Shown here: positions 1 to 9,211 of the stretch, piece after piece
Layout: the number at the start of each line of letters is the position of its first letter
Numbering within the stretch: position 1 is the first letter of the stretch
Assembly: GCA_900314565.1 (NCBI GenBank)
Contig: OMVU01000043.1
Location: forward strand, 2,665-45,461
From: an uncultured Eubacteriales bacterium
Lineage (GTDB): Bacteria; Bacillota; Clostridia; Lachnospirales; Lachnospiraceae
Length of the DNA stretch: 42,797 bases
Reading direction: 5' to 3'
The notes under the pieces: generated by a model
Databases searched by the model: none
Seen by the model: only the letters and a program-made list of their open reading frames with translations
Told to the model about the DNA's origin: nothing
Made by a program: the position numbers and the translations under genes

Positions 1-118
1 GCACGGTTTTTGCTCATTCCACATCTTTCGTTCATGAAGAAGTTCTAAGGCTTGTGCAGATTGTTTGAATTGTTCACACAATTCCATTTCGCACAGAGTA
101 TCGCAAGAGCCTGTGAAC
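1..118. repeat. Family A palindromic repeat, right half only (cut by window edge)
   Basis: Positions 7-111 are nearly identical to 20301-20405, the right arm of a long inverted repeat in the htpG leader. The matching left arm, if present, lies outside the window. Inside this half there is a short perfect hairpin (67-84, GAATTGT/ACAATTC). No coding region is seen in 1-226. Confidence 0.8.
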
Positions 119-133
119 CTTACAGGCTTTTTG
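109..133 (+). terminator. Small hairpin with T-run at the end of the Family A half copy
   Basis: GCCTGT (109-114) pairs with ACAGGC (122-127) and is followed by five Ts. It could end a plus-strand transcript entering from the left. The stem is only 6 bp, so this is a modest call. Confidence 0.4.
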
Positions 134-162
134 TGGGCACCTGCAGAACTGAAGAATAATAG

Positions 163-220
163 AAACATGCCGGAATACGTCGCCTCCTTATGAAGGAGAA
201 ACGTATACCGGCATGTTTTT
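163..220. terminator. Bidirectional terminator downstream of aroA
   Basis: An ~18-bp near-perfect stem (163-180 with 201-220, core CATGCCGG/CCGGCATG) encloses a second small hairpin CTCCTT/AAGGAG. The plus strand ends in TTTTTCTTTT, the minus strand in TTTCTATTATT. It lies 7 bp beyond the aroA stop and should end the tyrA-aroA direction as well as any incoming plus transcript. Confidence 0.8.
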
Positions 221-226
221 CTTTTA

Positions 227-1573
227 TCAGAGATTGTAACCGAGTGACTCCAGATCCCTGTAGAAATCCGGATAGGAAATCTTCACGCAGTCGGTCCCGC
301 GGACGGTCGTCGTCCCGCTCGAGATCAGTCCGGCTACAGTGAAGGCCATAGCCATGCGATGGTCTCCTTTGGGATTGATGACCGCGCCCTTCAGGCAGCC
401 CCGTGCATCTCTCCTGTGGTTCTTTCCGCCGTTCCCGTGGATGATCATGCCGGTCTCTGTCTCATCGACTTCCACGCCCATATTGCGCAGTCCTTCGATG
501 ATGGCCGCAAGACGGTCTGATTCTTTTACGCGCAGTTCACCTGCGTCGGAGATTTCAGTGTCTCCCTCGGCGCAGGCCGCCATGACGGCAATGACCGGCA
601 GTTCGTCGATGAGCGTCGGGATCAGCGCTCCGCCGATATTGGTACCGTGGAGCTCGGAGGTCCGGATGAGCAGGTCAGCGACCGGCTCACGGCCTTCCAT
701 GCGTACATTCAGAGTACGTATATTTCCACCCATCGCGCTGCAGACCCGGAGGATTCCGTCGCGTGTCTGGTTGATGCCCACGTTCCGGAGCGTGATCTCC
801 GAGTGCGGGACAAGAAGTCCTGCCGCGATGAAATAGGCAGCGGATGAAATATCGCCGGGAACGGTAATGTTCTGGCCGGTGAGGATGACACCGGGATAAA
901 CAATCGCGCCCGGGAGACCGGTCTTTGCGTCTTTCTTAAGCTTGATATTTCCGCCGAAGGTGTTCAGCATAAGCTCGGTGTGGTTGCGGGAGAGGAACGG
1001 CTCGTAGACGGTCGTCGGTCCGTCCGCATAGAGTCCGGCCAGCAGAATGCATGATTTTACCTGTGCGGAGGCAACTTTTGACGTATAGGTGATTCCGTGC
1101 AGCTGCCGCCCCTGGATCTCAAGGGGGAGGCAGTTGTCATCATTTTCCGAATCGATGCGGGCACCCATTTCCCGGAGGGGCTCGATGATGCGTTTCATCG
1201 GGCGCTTTGAGAGAGAGGCGTCTCCCTTTATGTAGGAGCTGAAGGACTGTCCTGCCAGGATTCCGGATAGAAGCCGGACGGTGGTTCCGCTGTTCATCGC
1301 GTCAAGACTCTCATCCGGCGCTTTTAATCCCCGGCGGCCTCTGCCGTGTACGATCAGTACATTTTCCCCTGCTTCACCGCGAAGCTCCTCGATTTTTACG
1401 CCCATGCGGCGGAAACAGTCGATGGTCGCAAGACAGTCGGCACTGTACAGAAATCCGTGTACGACTGTGTCTCCCTCGGCGATCGCGCCGAGCATTACGG
1501 ATCTGTGGGATATGGATTTGTCTCCGGGAACGGTGAGTGTTCCGCGGAGTGAGAGAGCATTTTTGATTTTCAT
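227..1573 (-). CDS. aroA: 3-phosphoshikimate 1-carboxyvinyltransferase (EPSP synthase)
   Basis: Cytoplasmic enzyme of the shikimate pathway that joins phosphoenolpyruvate to shikimate 3-phosphate. The 448-residue protein has the family's usual length and motifs: GDKSISHRS near residue 18, MNSGTTVRLLSG near 94, SKRPMKR, and near the C-terminus the conserved DELPVIAVMAA, LRVKESDRL and GDHRMAMAF segments. An open frame extends upstream to 1735, but the start at 1573 is preferred because the protein then begins a few residues before the conserved core and AAGGAG sits about 10 bases upstream. tyrA lies upstream in the same direction, separated by a 372-bp repeat-bearing spacer, so co-transcription is possible but not certain. 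The pathway context (tyrosine and aromatic synthesis) fits. Confidence 0.95.
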   Translation of the reverse strand: MKIKNALSLRGTLTVPGDKSISHRSVMLGAIAEGDTVVHGFLYSADCLATIDCFRRMGVKIEELRGEAGENVLIVHGRGRRGLKAPDESLDAMNSGTTVRLLSGILAGQSFSSYIKGDASLSKRPMKRIIEPLREMGARIDSENDDNCLPLEIQGRQLHGITYTSKVASAQVKSCILLAGLYADGPTTVYEPFLSRNHTELMLNTFGGNIKLKKDAKTGLPGAIVYPGVILTGQNITVPGDISSAAYFIAAGLLVPHSEITLRNVGINQTRDGILRVCSAMGGNIRTLNVRMEGREPVADLLIRTSELHGTNIGGALIPTLIDELPVIAVMAACAEGDTEISDAGELRVKESDRLAAIIEGLRNMGVEVDETETGMIIHGNGGKNHRRDARGCLKGAVINPKGDHRMAMAFTVAGLISSGTTTVRGTDCVKISYPDFYRDLESLGYNL

Positions 1574-1739
1574 TTGACTTGGTTTCTCCTTCGTGAAGAC
1601 CGGCATCGACGTGTGCCTTCGGTCTTCGGATTTTCTTGTATCTGTGACGGCCCGGTCTTTTACCGAATTTTTCCGTTCGAACAGGTGCGGCGGCGACCGG
1701 GAATAAATGATTTCCAAAGTCGGGCGTCCGAGCACGGCC

Positions 1740-1787
1740 GGTACTTCATATTTTTTAAGCCTTTGGCTTCAAAAATATGTTAGTACC
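1740..1787. repeat. Hairpin-forming palindrome in the tyrA-aroA spacer
   Basis: GGTAC (1740-1744) pairs with GTACC (1783-1787), then ATATTTTT with AAAAATAT and AAGCC with GGCTT around a TTT loop. No T-run follows on either strand, so it is not an obvious terminator. It could be a mobile palindrome or an RNA processing or stability element between tyrA and aroA. Confidence 0.6.
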
Positions 1788-1813
1788 GCTGCCAGTGCGA
1801 GCGAGCGGGAGCG

Positions 1814-1935
1814 TCCCGACGTGGAAACATTTATTCCGGGAGCCTTCAGGATCCCGACGAGGGAACTTTTATTCCGGGTGATAGGGACCCGACTAAGTAA
1901 TAATAAGTCCGGGAGCCTTCAGCATCCCGACGGGG
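1814..1935. repeat. ~37-bp imperfect tandem repeat, three units plus a partial
   Basis: The heptamer CCCGACG or close variant recurs at about 1814, 1852, 1887 and 1925 (periods 38, 35, 38). Three units carry CCGGGAGCCTTCAG or CCGGGTGATAGGG after it. The array ends at the tyrA stop codon. With the hairpin at 1740-1787 it accounts for most of the 372-bp non-coding spacer. Confidence 0.65.
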
Positions 1936-1945
1936 AAACATCCGG

Positions 1946-3067
1946 TTACCTGTAGATGTGATAGCCGCGGCCTTCCAGCACACTGATTCCCGCATCCATC
2001 GCAGCCTGATCGTAGAACACGATGCGGAGCACGCCCTGCTCGTATTCCCTGTTGTGGACGATCCCGATGTTCTTGATGGAGATGCTCTTGTTCGCGAGAA
2101 TGATCGCAATCTCGGCGATCGCACCCGCAACGTCCTCAAGATCCGTGTATATCCGGTACTCGCGGAGAACAGAGCCCTTGGCCTGCGTGTCGAAGCTGTC
2201 CCGATATTCCTTGCAGTCCGAGAAGATCTGAAGGAGCTCCTCCGAGTTCTCGTTGCGGATCGCAAAGCGGTAGTCGAGGAGCTTTGAAATATACTTGTCG
2301 AGCATTCCGCAGATCTGATCCGTGTTGGACAGGCAGATCTCCTGCCACATCTGCGGGGAGGAGGAGGAGATCCGGGTGATGTCGCGGAATCCTCCTGCCG
2401 CAATTGCATGCATGTATTTTTCCGGTCCGTCGATGTCGTGGACGAGATTGACCAGGGAAGCCGATATGACGTGCGGAAGATGACTGATCGCGGCTGTCAC
2501 GTGGTCGTGCTCGCTGCTCGTCATGACAAGGGGGAGTGCGCCCAGCCGGGAAATGAGGTCCGAGAGGTCGCTGATCTTTTTGACCGGGACATCTTCCCCG
2601 GGAGTCAGAATGTACCAGGCGTTCTCGATCAGTCTGTCTTTCGAGTTCTGATAGCCGGTCTTTTCCGACCCGGCCATCGGATGGCCGCCGATGAAGTTGG
2701 CCGAGAGACCGTGCTCCGCCGCATAGCGGTCGATTCCGCCTTTTACGGATCCGACGTCGGTGAGGATCGCGCCGGGCTTCATGATGGATTTAAGCCTGTC
2801 CATGAAGTCGAGCGCCGTGACGACCGGTACACATAAGAAGATGAGATCGCACTCTGAAAACGGCGCGAGAATTTCATCAGTCTTCAGTCCGCCGGTCTCA
2901 TCCTTTACGGCAATATCGACGATCCCGTCCTCTGCGGCGAGATCGAGGACTGCCCCGTTCCGGTTGTAGGCAACGACCGTTTTTTCCGGGTGAACGCGCT
3001 TCAGCGCTTTTGCGATGGAGCCTCCGATGAGGCCAAGTCCGACAAATCCTATTGTATCAAAGCTCAT
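1946..3067 (-). CDS. tyrA: Prephenate dehydrogenase with C-terminal ACT domain
   Basis: Cytoplasmic NAD(P)-dependent enzyme converting prephenate to 4-hydroxyphenylpyruvate in tyrosine synthesis. The 373-residue protein starts with a Rossmann nucleotide site (GLGLIGGS, residues 10-17), followed by TDVGSVKG, the substrate-site GGHPMAGSE and SHLPHVISA, and GFRDITRIS. From about residue 300 the sequence fits an ACT domain, the family's usual tyrosine-sensing module, so feedback inhibition is likely. The start has AGGGAG about 8 bases upstream. It is the first gene of the minus-strand pair with aroA. A candidate promoter lies about 110 bp upstream (ATGACA-17-TATAAT). Confidence 0.95.
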   Translation of the reverse strand: MSFDTIGFVGLGLIGGSIAKALKRVHPEKTVVAYNRNGAVLDLAAEDGIVDIAVKDETGGLKTDEILAPFSECDLIFLCVPVVTALDFMDRLKSIMKPGAILTDVGSVKGGIDRYAAEHGLSANFIGGHPMAGSEKTGYQNSKDRLIENAWYILTPGEDVPVKKISDLSDLISRLGALPLVMTSSEHDHVTAAISHLPHVISASLVNLVHDIDGPEKYMHAIAAGGFRDITRISSSSPQMWQEICLSNTDQICGMLDKYISKLLDYRFAIRNENSEELLQIFSDCKEYRDSFDTQAKGSVLREYRIYTDLEDVAGAIAEIAIILANKSISIKNIGIVHNREYEQGVLRIVFYDQAAMDAGISVLEGRGYHIYR

Positions 3068-3087
3068 GAGATATCTCCCTGATGATT

Positions 3088-3154
3088 TTATTCTTCATCG
3101 CGCAATACTCGTGACTTGAGTCTGAGATATGCGCGCAGAGTGAAACCTGCCGCC
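3088..3154 (+). repeat. Family C REP-like repeat, copy 1
   Basis: Starts TATTCTTCATCGCGC and continues through CTCGTGACTTGAGTCTGAG to GAGTGAAACCTGC. Related copies or fragments are at 9212-9250, 13534-13590, 20504-20529, 29510-29530, 35431-35546 and 35656-35703, all intergenic. Confidence 0.75.
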
Positions 3155-3178
3155 AAAAGGCGGGTTGGTAACGTCCCT

Positions 3179-3207
3179 ATTATACATGAAAGATCTTTAT
3201 CTGTCAT
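3179..3207 (-). promoter_or_regulatory. Putative promoter of tyrA
   Basis: On the minus strand ATGACA and TATAAT are separated by 17 bases, upstream of tyrA. The transcript would include the Family C repeat in its leader. Confidence 0.5.
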
Positions 3208-3418
3208 TTAATTTTAATGCACCTCTTTAATGCGTCAATTCGGTAAAATAAAGACCTTTTAAGTTGTCTGCCGGTCAAAGAGATGCTACAGTAAATAATG
3301 GGAGTTTACCACCTGCCCTGCTGGATATAAGCAGCGTGAACCATATGAACTGTCGTACTGTATGCCCGCATGGAATGGGAAAAGGTGCGGTCGTAGGCTT
3401 CCCGGGGAGAAGAATACA

Positions 3419-5377
3419 ATGAGAAGGTTATTGATCATATCGGCAGCCGCGGTCGCAGTGACTGTGGCGCTGCTCTGCATTTTTTCGTATATAAAAGGGG
3501 TTCCGTTTTCTTTCCTGAAGAAGGAAGAGGAAGAGGTGGATACGTTCGACTACACAGCCGGAGATATCGAGCGGCAGCTGGCGGAGGCGCCCGGACCTTT
3601 CTATGAGATGCCGAAAGGCGCTGTACATGAGATCTCGACGGAACAGACCTGTGTGCTCGTCTCGGCTCTTGATCCGCATTATGCTCTGGATACTGCCGGC
3701 GGAGGAGTTTCGGAGGGAACGCCATTTGTCCTCTCGGCCAGAACAGACAGCGAATCCCAGCGGTTCATGCTTCAGGGCGGAAATAACGGTGTGTATGAAC
3801 TGATCAGCCAGAAATGTGAACTGTCGCTCGCTGTTTCCGGAGAACCAGCGGCAGCCTGCCTCGGGCGGAATGAGAACAACGAGTCCGGGCAATGGGAGAT
3901 GAGGGGAAATGAGGACGGAACATTTACCTTCGTGAACCTTGTCACCATGCAGGCACTCGATGTGAGCGGAGGGATCGCCGAGGAAGGGAATCCGGTGGAC
4001 CTGGCCGATGAGAACGGGACGGATGCGCAGAAGTTTTATCTGATCCCGGCGGAAGCGGTTGACCACCCGGACGACGGGAATTATACGATCGCGGGAGTCC
4101 TGAGCGAATCGCTGGCTTTCGGGGCGGGCGCGGATCCGGATGCAGATCCGGTCGTGCGGCTGTCCTCCCTGGACGGGTCGGCGCTTCAGCGGTGGAACTT
4201 CATTTACAGCGGGTATGGCTGGTACCGCGTGGAAAATGAAGAGACAGGGCGCAGTCTCGACATCTCCGAGGGTATTCTGACCCAGTCGGTCTTTGCGGGG
4301 AGCGATTACGAGCTCTTCCGGATCGAGCGAAATGAGAACGGGACGGTGGTCCTTCTGAATAAAGCACTCGGCGCGCTGGAAGTCTCGGAAGGTACGGCCT
4401 GGGCGGGAAATGTGATCACCGCAGCGGAGCCGGACGGGAGCTTTGAACAGATGTGGCTCCTGCAGCAGGATCTCGCCGCGGCGGAGAGAGTATTTTCCAT
4501 AGAGGATACGACGAACGGGGATGCGAAGATCTACGGGGACTATGTCGTGTCTGCGAGGGACGATGTCATTCGCTATTTCAGTATCTCGGATTTCACATCT
4601 CATGAACTCGGTGCAGCAGGTTCATGGATCGCATGCGATTATGCGACGGGCGTAATTCTGACGGCTGACTGGAACAGGTGTATTCATCTGATCCGGACGG
4701 ACGGGGAGATGAATGTTCTTGAGAACAGGCAGATCCTTTCCTACAGCGACGGTCTTTCCATCGACCCGGCTCTCTGGGCGGTTGACAGCGGCTGGTACTT
4801 TACGCTGACGCACATCACGGGGACTGTCAACAGGAACGATCCAGGCAAGGAGAACGGGGATTACCAGATCGACCTGTACTTTACACCTGACTTCCAGACG
4901 ATTCAGCATGTATCCACGGTGGAGTCCCGGAAGGCGAATCTCGAGGACGTCGACCTGTGTATCGAGAACGGGGTCATGTACTGCGTCTACGAGGAGGAGA
5001 CCCTGGATGAACAGGCGTCCTCGATCATACTGAGGCGTTCCTCTGACAATGGGGCGACCTGGTCGGAACGGATGGAGCTCCTTTCTGCGAACGCGGATCA
5101 TGAGCCGGCGCGTTTCCTTAAAAAGGACTGGGGATTCAGGCTTTATTACAGCTGTGATATGGATCAGCTCGGGCAGTCCTACAACGGAGCCAAGGCCTAT
5201 TACGCCGATTATGATACGGAGCTTGCTCCGATCAATCTGAACAGACCGATCATTCTTTCGCATGCCAAGGGAATTTTATTTTACGATATTGTAGCGTGGG
5301 AAGATGGGATCCGGTATCTGTACGCATACAATAAACTGACGGAAAACGATATCGTGATGGACAGGAATGCCGCCTGA
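3419..5377 (+). CDS. Membrane-anchored protein with ricin-type trefoil repeats and an Asp-box region
   Basis: Unnamed protein of 652 residues, probably anchored outside the cell. Residues 3-24 form one hydrophobic segment after two arginines (signal anchor). The region from about 60 to 380 has several imperfect repeats ending in Q-R-F, Q-K-F or Q-R-W/Q-M-W with LDVSGG- or LDISEG-like segments, the pattern of ricin-type beta-trefoil carbohydrate-binding domains. The C-terminal half (about 390-650) has an Asp-box, RSSDNGATW near 560, as in sialidase/BNR propellers, but I see no full catalytic set. The start has GGGGAG 9 bases upstream; a longer frame from 3362 lacks this support. The GH2 gene follows after 23 bp, so a joint role in sugar handling is likely. 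Substrate unknown. Confidence 0.75.
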   Translation: MRRLLIISAAAVAVTVALLCIFSYIKGVPFSFLKKEEEEVDTFDYTAGDIERQLAEAPGPFYEMPKGAVHEISTEQTCVLVSALDPHYALDTAGGGVSEGTPFVLSARTDSESQRFMLQGGNNGVYELISQKCELSLAVSGEPAAACLGRNENNESGQWEMRGNEDGTFTFVNLVTMQALDVSGGIAEEGNPVDLADENGTDAQKFYLIPAEAVDHPDDGNYTIAGVLSESLAFGAGADPDADPVVRLSSLDGSALQRWNFIYSGYGWYRVENEETGRSLDISEGILTQSVFAGSDYELFRIERNENGTVVLLNKALGALEVSEGTAWAGNVITAAEPDGSFEQMWLLQQDLAAAERVFSIEDTTNGDAKIYGDYVVSARDDVIRYFSISDFTSHELGAAGSWIACDYATGVILTADWNRCIHLIRTDGEMNVLENRQILSYSDGLSIDPALWAVDSGWYFTLTHITGTVNRNDPGKENGDYQIDLYFTPDFQTIQHVSTVESRKANLEDVDLCIENGVMYCVYEEETLDEQASSIILRRSSDNGATWSERMELLSANADHEPARFLKKDWGFRLYYSCDMDQLGQSYNGAKAYYADYDTELAPINLNRPIILSHAKGILFYDIVAWEDGIRYLYAYNKLTENDIVMDRNAA

Positions 5378-5400
5378 TATTAGCTGCCTGTGAGGTAAAT

Positions 5401-7242
5401 ATGAAGATAAGAGAAGCGCTCGCGACCTTCCAGTTCGGAAAAAAGAAGGTCGAGCATGAAAAAATGTACACACCATGGGGCGAGGCGCTTGATGCGGACA
5501 ATGTGCTTCGGGAATACCCGCGGCCGCAGATGGTCCGGAGCTCCTATATCAATCTGAACGGCTTCTGGGAATATGCCATGAGGAGCGGGAAGGATCGCAG
5601 GGAGCCCGTAAACTTTGACGGGATGATCCTTGTGCCCTTTTCGCCGGAAGCACTGCTCTCCGGAGTGGGAAGGCAGCTCATGCCCGATGAATGCCTGTGG
5701 TATCGAAGAATTTTTGAAAATCCGCTTCCCGGGGAAGGAGGACGGCTCATCCTGCATTTTGGAGCGGTGGATCAGGTTGCGGAGGTCTATGTGAACGGTA
5801 AGCGGGCCTGCCGCCATATCGGGGGATATCTTGCGTTTTCCTGTGATATTACAGACCTGCTCTTCGACAGGACGAACACCCTGACTGTGCGCGTCACGGA
5901 TCTCTCGGATTCATCCTGGCTGAGCCGCGGCAAGCAGAAGCTTGAACCCGGCGGAATGTTCTACACCGCGCAGAGCGGGATCTGGCAGACGGTCTGGATG
6001 GAGATCGTACCGAAGACTTATATTGAAAGGCTTGTGATCACGCCTGAGATCGGGGCGCAGGCTCTGCGGGTGAAGGTCCTGGCGAACAGGACGACGGCGG
6101 TCCGCGTGACGGCATATGAAAATGAAAGTCCTGTCACGGAGCCGTGGGATGTGCTTTCCGGCAGCTCTGAAAGTTCAGGTCCGACCACTGTAAAGACCGG
6201 GATGTCCGGGGAGGAGATCATTCTTCCGCTCACGGATGTACGGCTTTGGACGCCGGAGACACCGGTCCTTTCGAGACTTACGGTGGATCTCGAAGACAAG
6301 GACGGAACCGGAGACCATGTGGAATCCTATTACGCGATGCGGTCATTTTCTGTGGGGAAGGACGTGAAAGGGATTCCGAGGCTTTTCCTGAACGGGGAAC
6401 CGTATTTCCAGAACGGTGTTCTGGATCAGGGCTACTGGTCGGACGGACTGTACACAGCACCTTCCGATGAGGCACTTATCTACGATATTGAAACGATGAA
6501 GTCAGCAGGCTTCAATACGCTCAGAAAACATCTGAAGGTCGAGCCGATGCGCTGGTATTACCACTGTGACAGGCTCGGCATGATCGTCTGGCAGGATCTC
6601 CTGAACGGCGGAGGCCGTTCTCTCATGACGTTCCTGTGCTACCTTCCGACTGCAATCCCCTTTGTCCAGTCAAAGTTCGACGACCATATCTACCCTCTGT
6701 TCTCCCGTGAATCGGAGCTTGGAAGAGAGTTCTTTATGCAGGAGTCGAAGGAGCTTATGGAGCAGCTCATGAGCTGCCCGTGCATCGGACTGTGGACTGC
6801 ATTTAATGAGGGATGGGGTCAGTTCGACGCGTTACTGGTCGTGGAAAAGATGCGGGAATGGGATCAGACCCGCCCGATCGACCATGCCTCCGGGTGGTAT
6901 GATCAGGGTGGGGGTGATGTCGTCTCGGTCCACAATTATTTCAGGAATCTCAAGGTGAACCCGGAGAAAGGGGAGACACGGCCGTTCTGTCTGACGGAGT
7001 ACGGCGGTCTCGGCCTTCGGGTAGACGGACACAGCGCCTCGACGGAGCTCTTCGGGTATACGAAATCAGAAACACCGGAGAGATTCCGCTCCGACTTTCT
7101 GAAGATGAAGACACGGGTCGAAAAACTGGTCAGCAAGGGTCTTTCCGCGGCGATCTACACGCAGGTATCGGATGTCGAGGAGGAGATCAACGGCCTTCTC
7201 ACTTATGACAGACGGGTGAATAAGCTCCTTGCGGATCTGTAA
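5401..7242 (+). CDS. Glycoside hydrolase family 2 protein (beta-galactosidase/glucuronidase-like)
   Basis: 613-residue putative exo-acting glycosidase without a signal peptide, so probably cytoplasmic. The order fits GH2: a jelly-roll sugar-binding domain (about 45-205, with the typical LWYRRIF, FGAVDQVAEVYVNG and GGYLAFSCDIT segments), an immunoglobulin-like sandwich (about 205-320) and a TIM barrel (from about 325). The expected acid/base is E470 in FNEGWG and the nucleophile E533 in LTEYGG; both are present. The barrel begins with the usual LNGEPYFQNGVLDQGYW. The start is supported by GTGAGG upstream. It follows the ricin/Asp-box gene by 23 bp. The sugar specificity cannot be read from sequence. 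Confidence 0.88.
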   Translation: MKIREALATFQFGKKKVEHEKMYTPWGEALDADNVLREYPRPQMVRSSYINLNGFWEYAMRSGKDRREPVNFDGMILVPFSPEALLSGVGRQLMPDECLWYRRIFENPLPGEGGRLILHFGAVDQVAEVYVNGKRACRHIGGYLAFSCDITDLLFDRTNTLTVRVTDLSDSSWLSRGKQKLEPGGMFYTAQSGIWQTVWMEIVPKTYIERLVITPEIGAQALRVKVLANRTTAVRVTAYENESPVTEPWDVLSGSSESSGPTTVKTGMSGEEIILPLTDVRLWTPETPVLSRLTVDLEDKDGTGDHVESYYAMRSFSVGKDVKGIPRLFLNGEPYFQNGVLDQGYWSDGLYTAPSDEALIYDIETMKSAGFNTLRKHLKVEPMRWYYHCDRLGMIVWQDLLNGGGRSLMTFLCYLPTAIPFVQSKFDDHIYPLFSRESELGREFFMQESKELMEQLMSCPCIGLWTAFNEGWGQFDALLVVEKMREWDQTRPIDHASGWYDQGGGDVVSVHNYFRNLKVNPEKGETRPFCLTEYGGLGLRVDGHSASTELFGYTKSETPERFRSDFLKMKTRVEKLVSKGLSAAIYTQVSDVEEEINGLLTYDRRVNKLLADL

Positions 7243-7470
7243 AAAGAATATTCTTCTTCTGTGTACCTTACAAACGGTGACGGAAAATTAAGAAATGATT
7301 ATAGTCATTTTTGCAAAATATAATGCTCATTTTTTGAATTAAATAGTTGAAATCAACAAAGTTTCACTTGGATTTGGTGCACATGTGTCATATAATATAC
7401 AAAGAAGTATGTGCAGGGTGTCTGATACGGCAGTACAGACAAATCTATAAGGAAAAAAGGAGCATTAAAG
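7243..7470 (+). promoter_or_regulatory. ptsI upstream region with promoter at 7368-7396
   Basis: TTGGAT (7368-7373) and TATAAT (7391-7396) are separated by 17 bases, giving a leader of about 70 nt. The rest of the 228-bp gap is A+T-rich and holds no clear terminator for the GH2 gene apart from a small AAGAATATTCTT palindrome just after its stop. Confidence 0.6.
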
Positions 7471-9087
7471 ATGGAAAAATTCATTGGCAAAGCAGCTTTT
7501 CAGGGAATCGCTATCGGCAAGATCGCAGAGATGGTCAAGAGTGACGGCGTAGTCCGCAGAGATCATATCGAGGATGTTGCAGCTGAGATTGACCGTCTGC
7601 ATGCGGCTAAGGAGCAGGCTCTCGGTGAATTGCAGGCACTGTATCAGAAAGCCCTCAAGGACGTAGGCGAGGCACACGCTGAAATCTTCGAAGTTCATCA
7701 GATGATGCTTGATGACGATGATTACAATGAGTCGATCGAAGAGATGATCAAGGAGCAGAAGGTCAATGCAGAGTATGCAGTCGCGACAACAGGCGACAAC
7801 TTTGCTGACATGTTCGCAAACATGGAAGACGAGTATATGAGAGGCCGTGCGGCGGACGTCAAGGATATTTCTTCCCGTCTTGTTGCTGACCTTCAGGGTG
7901 CAGGCGGTAATGCCAACGTATTTACCGAGCCGGTCATCCTCGTAGCGGACGATCTTGCTCCGTCAGAGACGGTTCAGCTCGACAAGGAGATGGTCCTTGC
8001 GTTTGTCACAAGAGCAGGCTCCACGAACTCCCATACAGCGATCCTTGCCCGTACGATGAACATCCCGGCACTTGTTCAGGTAGATATCCCGAAAGACGTC
8101 GACGGAAAGCTTGCAATCGTAGACGGCATGAAGGGCGGAGTTATTGTTGACCCGGATGCTGACACCCTGGCGAAGTATCAGGTCCTTCAGGAGAAGGAAG
8201 AAGAGAAGAGAAAACTTCTCGATGAGATGAAGGGCAAAGAGTCCGTCACAAAGAGCGGACGTCATGTACATCTGTATGGCAATATCGGCGGCGTAGGCGA
8301 TGTAGGCTATGTTCTTGAGAACGACGGCGAAGGCGTAGGCCTCTTCCGCTCCGAGTTCCTGTATCTGCAGAATGACGACTATCCGACAGAAGAGCAGCAG
8401 TTCCAGGCATACAAGAAGGTCGCTGAGCTTCTTGCAGGCAAGCAGCTGATCATCCGTACGCTTGACATCGGCGCTGACAAGCAGATCGATTACTTCAAGC
8501 TGGACAAGGAAGAGAACCCGGCTCTGGGCTTCCGTGCGATCCGTATCTGCCTGACTCGTGAAGAGATCTTCATGACACAGCTCCGCGCACTCCTTCGCGC
8601 ATCCGCATACGGCAACATCGCGATCATGTTCCCGATGATCATCTCCAAGTGGGAAGTCGAGACCTGCCTTAAGATGCTCAATCAGGCAAAGGCTGAGCTG
8701 GATGCACACGATGTACCGTACAAGAAGGATATCTCCGTAGGTATCATGATCGAGACTCCGGCTGCTGTTCTCATTGCTGACGAGCTTGCAGAACTGGTAG
8801 ACTTCTTCTCCATCGGAACCAATGACCTTACACAGTACACATGCGCGATCGACCGCCAGAATCAGGCACTTGAGAAATTCTTCGATGCACATCATCCGGC
8901 AGTCCTGAAGGCGATCCAGATGACGATCGATGCAGGCCACAGACACAATACATGGGTAGGTATCTGCGGCGAGCTCGGTGCTGATCCGGCTCTTACAGAG
9001 ACATTTGTCAAGATGGGTATCGACGAGCTGTCCATGAGCCCGACATCCATTCTTCGTACGAGAAAGATCATTCGCGACATGGATTGA
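7471..9087 (+). CDS. ptsI: Phosphoenolpyruvate-protein phosphotransferase (PTS enzyme I)
   Basis: Cytoplasmic enzyme that takes phosphate from phosphoenolpyruvate and passes it to HPr for sugar import. The 538-residue protein has the full-length layout: N-terminal HPr-binding helices, the phospho-His domain (AGSTNSHTAILAR, active His188) and the PEP-binding barrel with GLFRSEFLY, DIGADKQ, FSIGTNDLTQY and the acid/base Cys499 in GICGELGAD. The start has AAGGAG 8 bases upstream. No HPr gene adjoins. Codon use is more uniform than in neighbouring genes, as expected for high expression. It has its own promoter and terminator. Confidence 0.96.
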   Translation: MEKFIGKAAFQGIAIGKIAEMVKSDGVVRRDHIEDVAAEIDRLHAAKEQALGELQALYQKALKDVGEAHAEIFEVHQMMLDDDDYNESIEEMIKEQKVNAEYAVATTGDNFADMFANMEDEYMRGRAADVKDISSRLVADLQGAGGNANVFTEPVILVADDLAPSETVQLDKEMVLAFVTRAGSTNSHTAILARTMNIPALVQVDIPKDVDGKLAIVDGMKGGVIVDPDADTLAKYQVLQEKEEEKRKLLDEMKGKESVTKSGRHVHLYGNIGGVGDVGYVLENDGEGVGLFRSEFLYLQNDDYPTEEQQFQAYKKVAELLAGKQLIIRTLDIGADKQIDYFKLDKEENPALGFRAIRICLTREEIFMTQLRALLRASAYGNIAIMFPMIISKWEVETCLKMLNQAKAELDAHDVPYKKDISVGIMIETPAAVLIADELAELVDFFSIGTNDLTQYTCAIDRQNQALEKFFDAHHPAVLKAIQMTIDAGHRHNTWVGICGELGADPALTETFVKMGIDELSMSPTSILRTRKIIRDMD

Positions 9088-9111
9088 TCCTGACGACAAA
9101 AGTTCATGGGG

Positions 9112-9141
9112 AGGCTGTCCGCATTGCGGACAGCCTTTTTT
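9112..9141 (+). terminator. Rho-independent terminator of ptsI
   Basis: GGCTGTCCGC pairs with GCGGACAGCC around ATT, followed by TTTTTTC. Confidence 0.92.
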
Positions 9142-9211
9142 CTTGAAATTCGGCTGCGGGATCATTGCTGTGACGGTAAAGTCGGATTCCTGATCATCAG
9201 CTGCCGGATTT

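Noticed and set aside
1574-1735. N-terminal extension of the AroA frame (54 codons)
   Set aside because: No ribosome binding site, no similarity to EPSP synthases, and the start at 1573 has a good site and the normal N-terminus.
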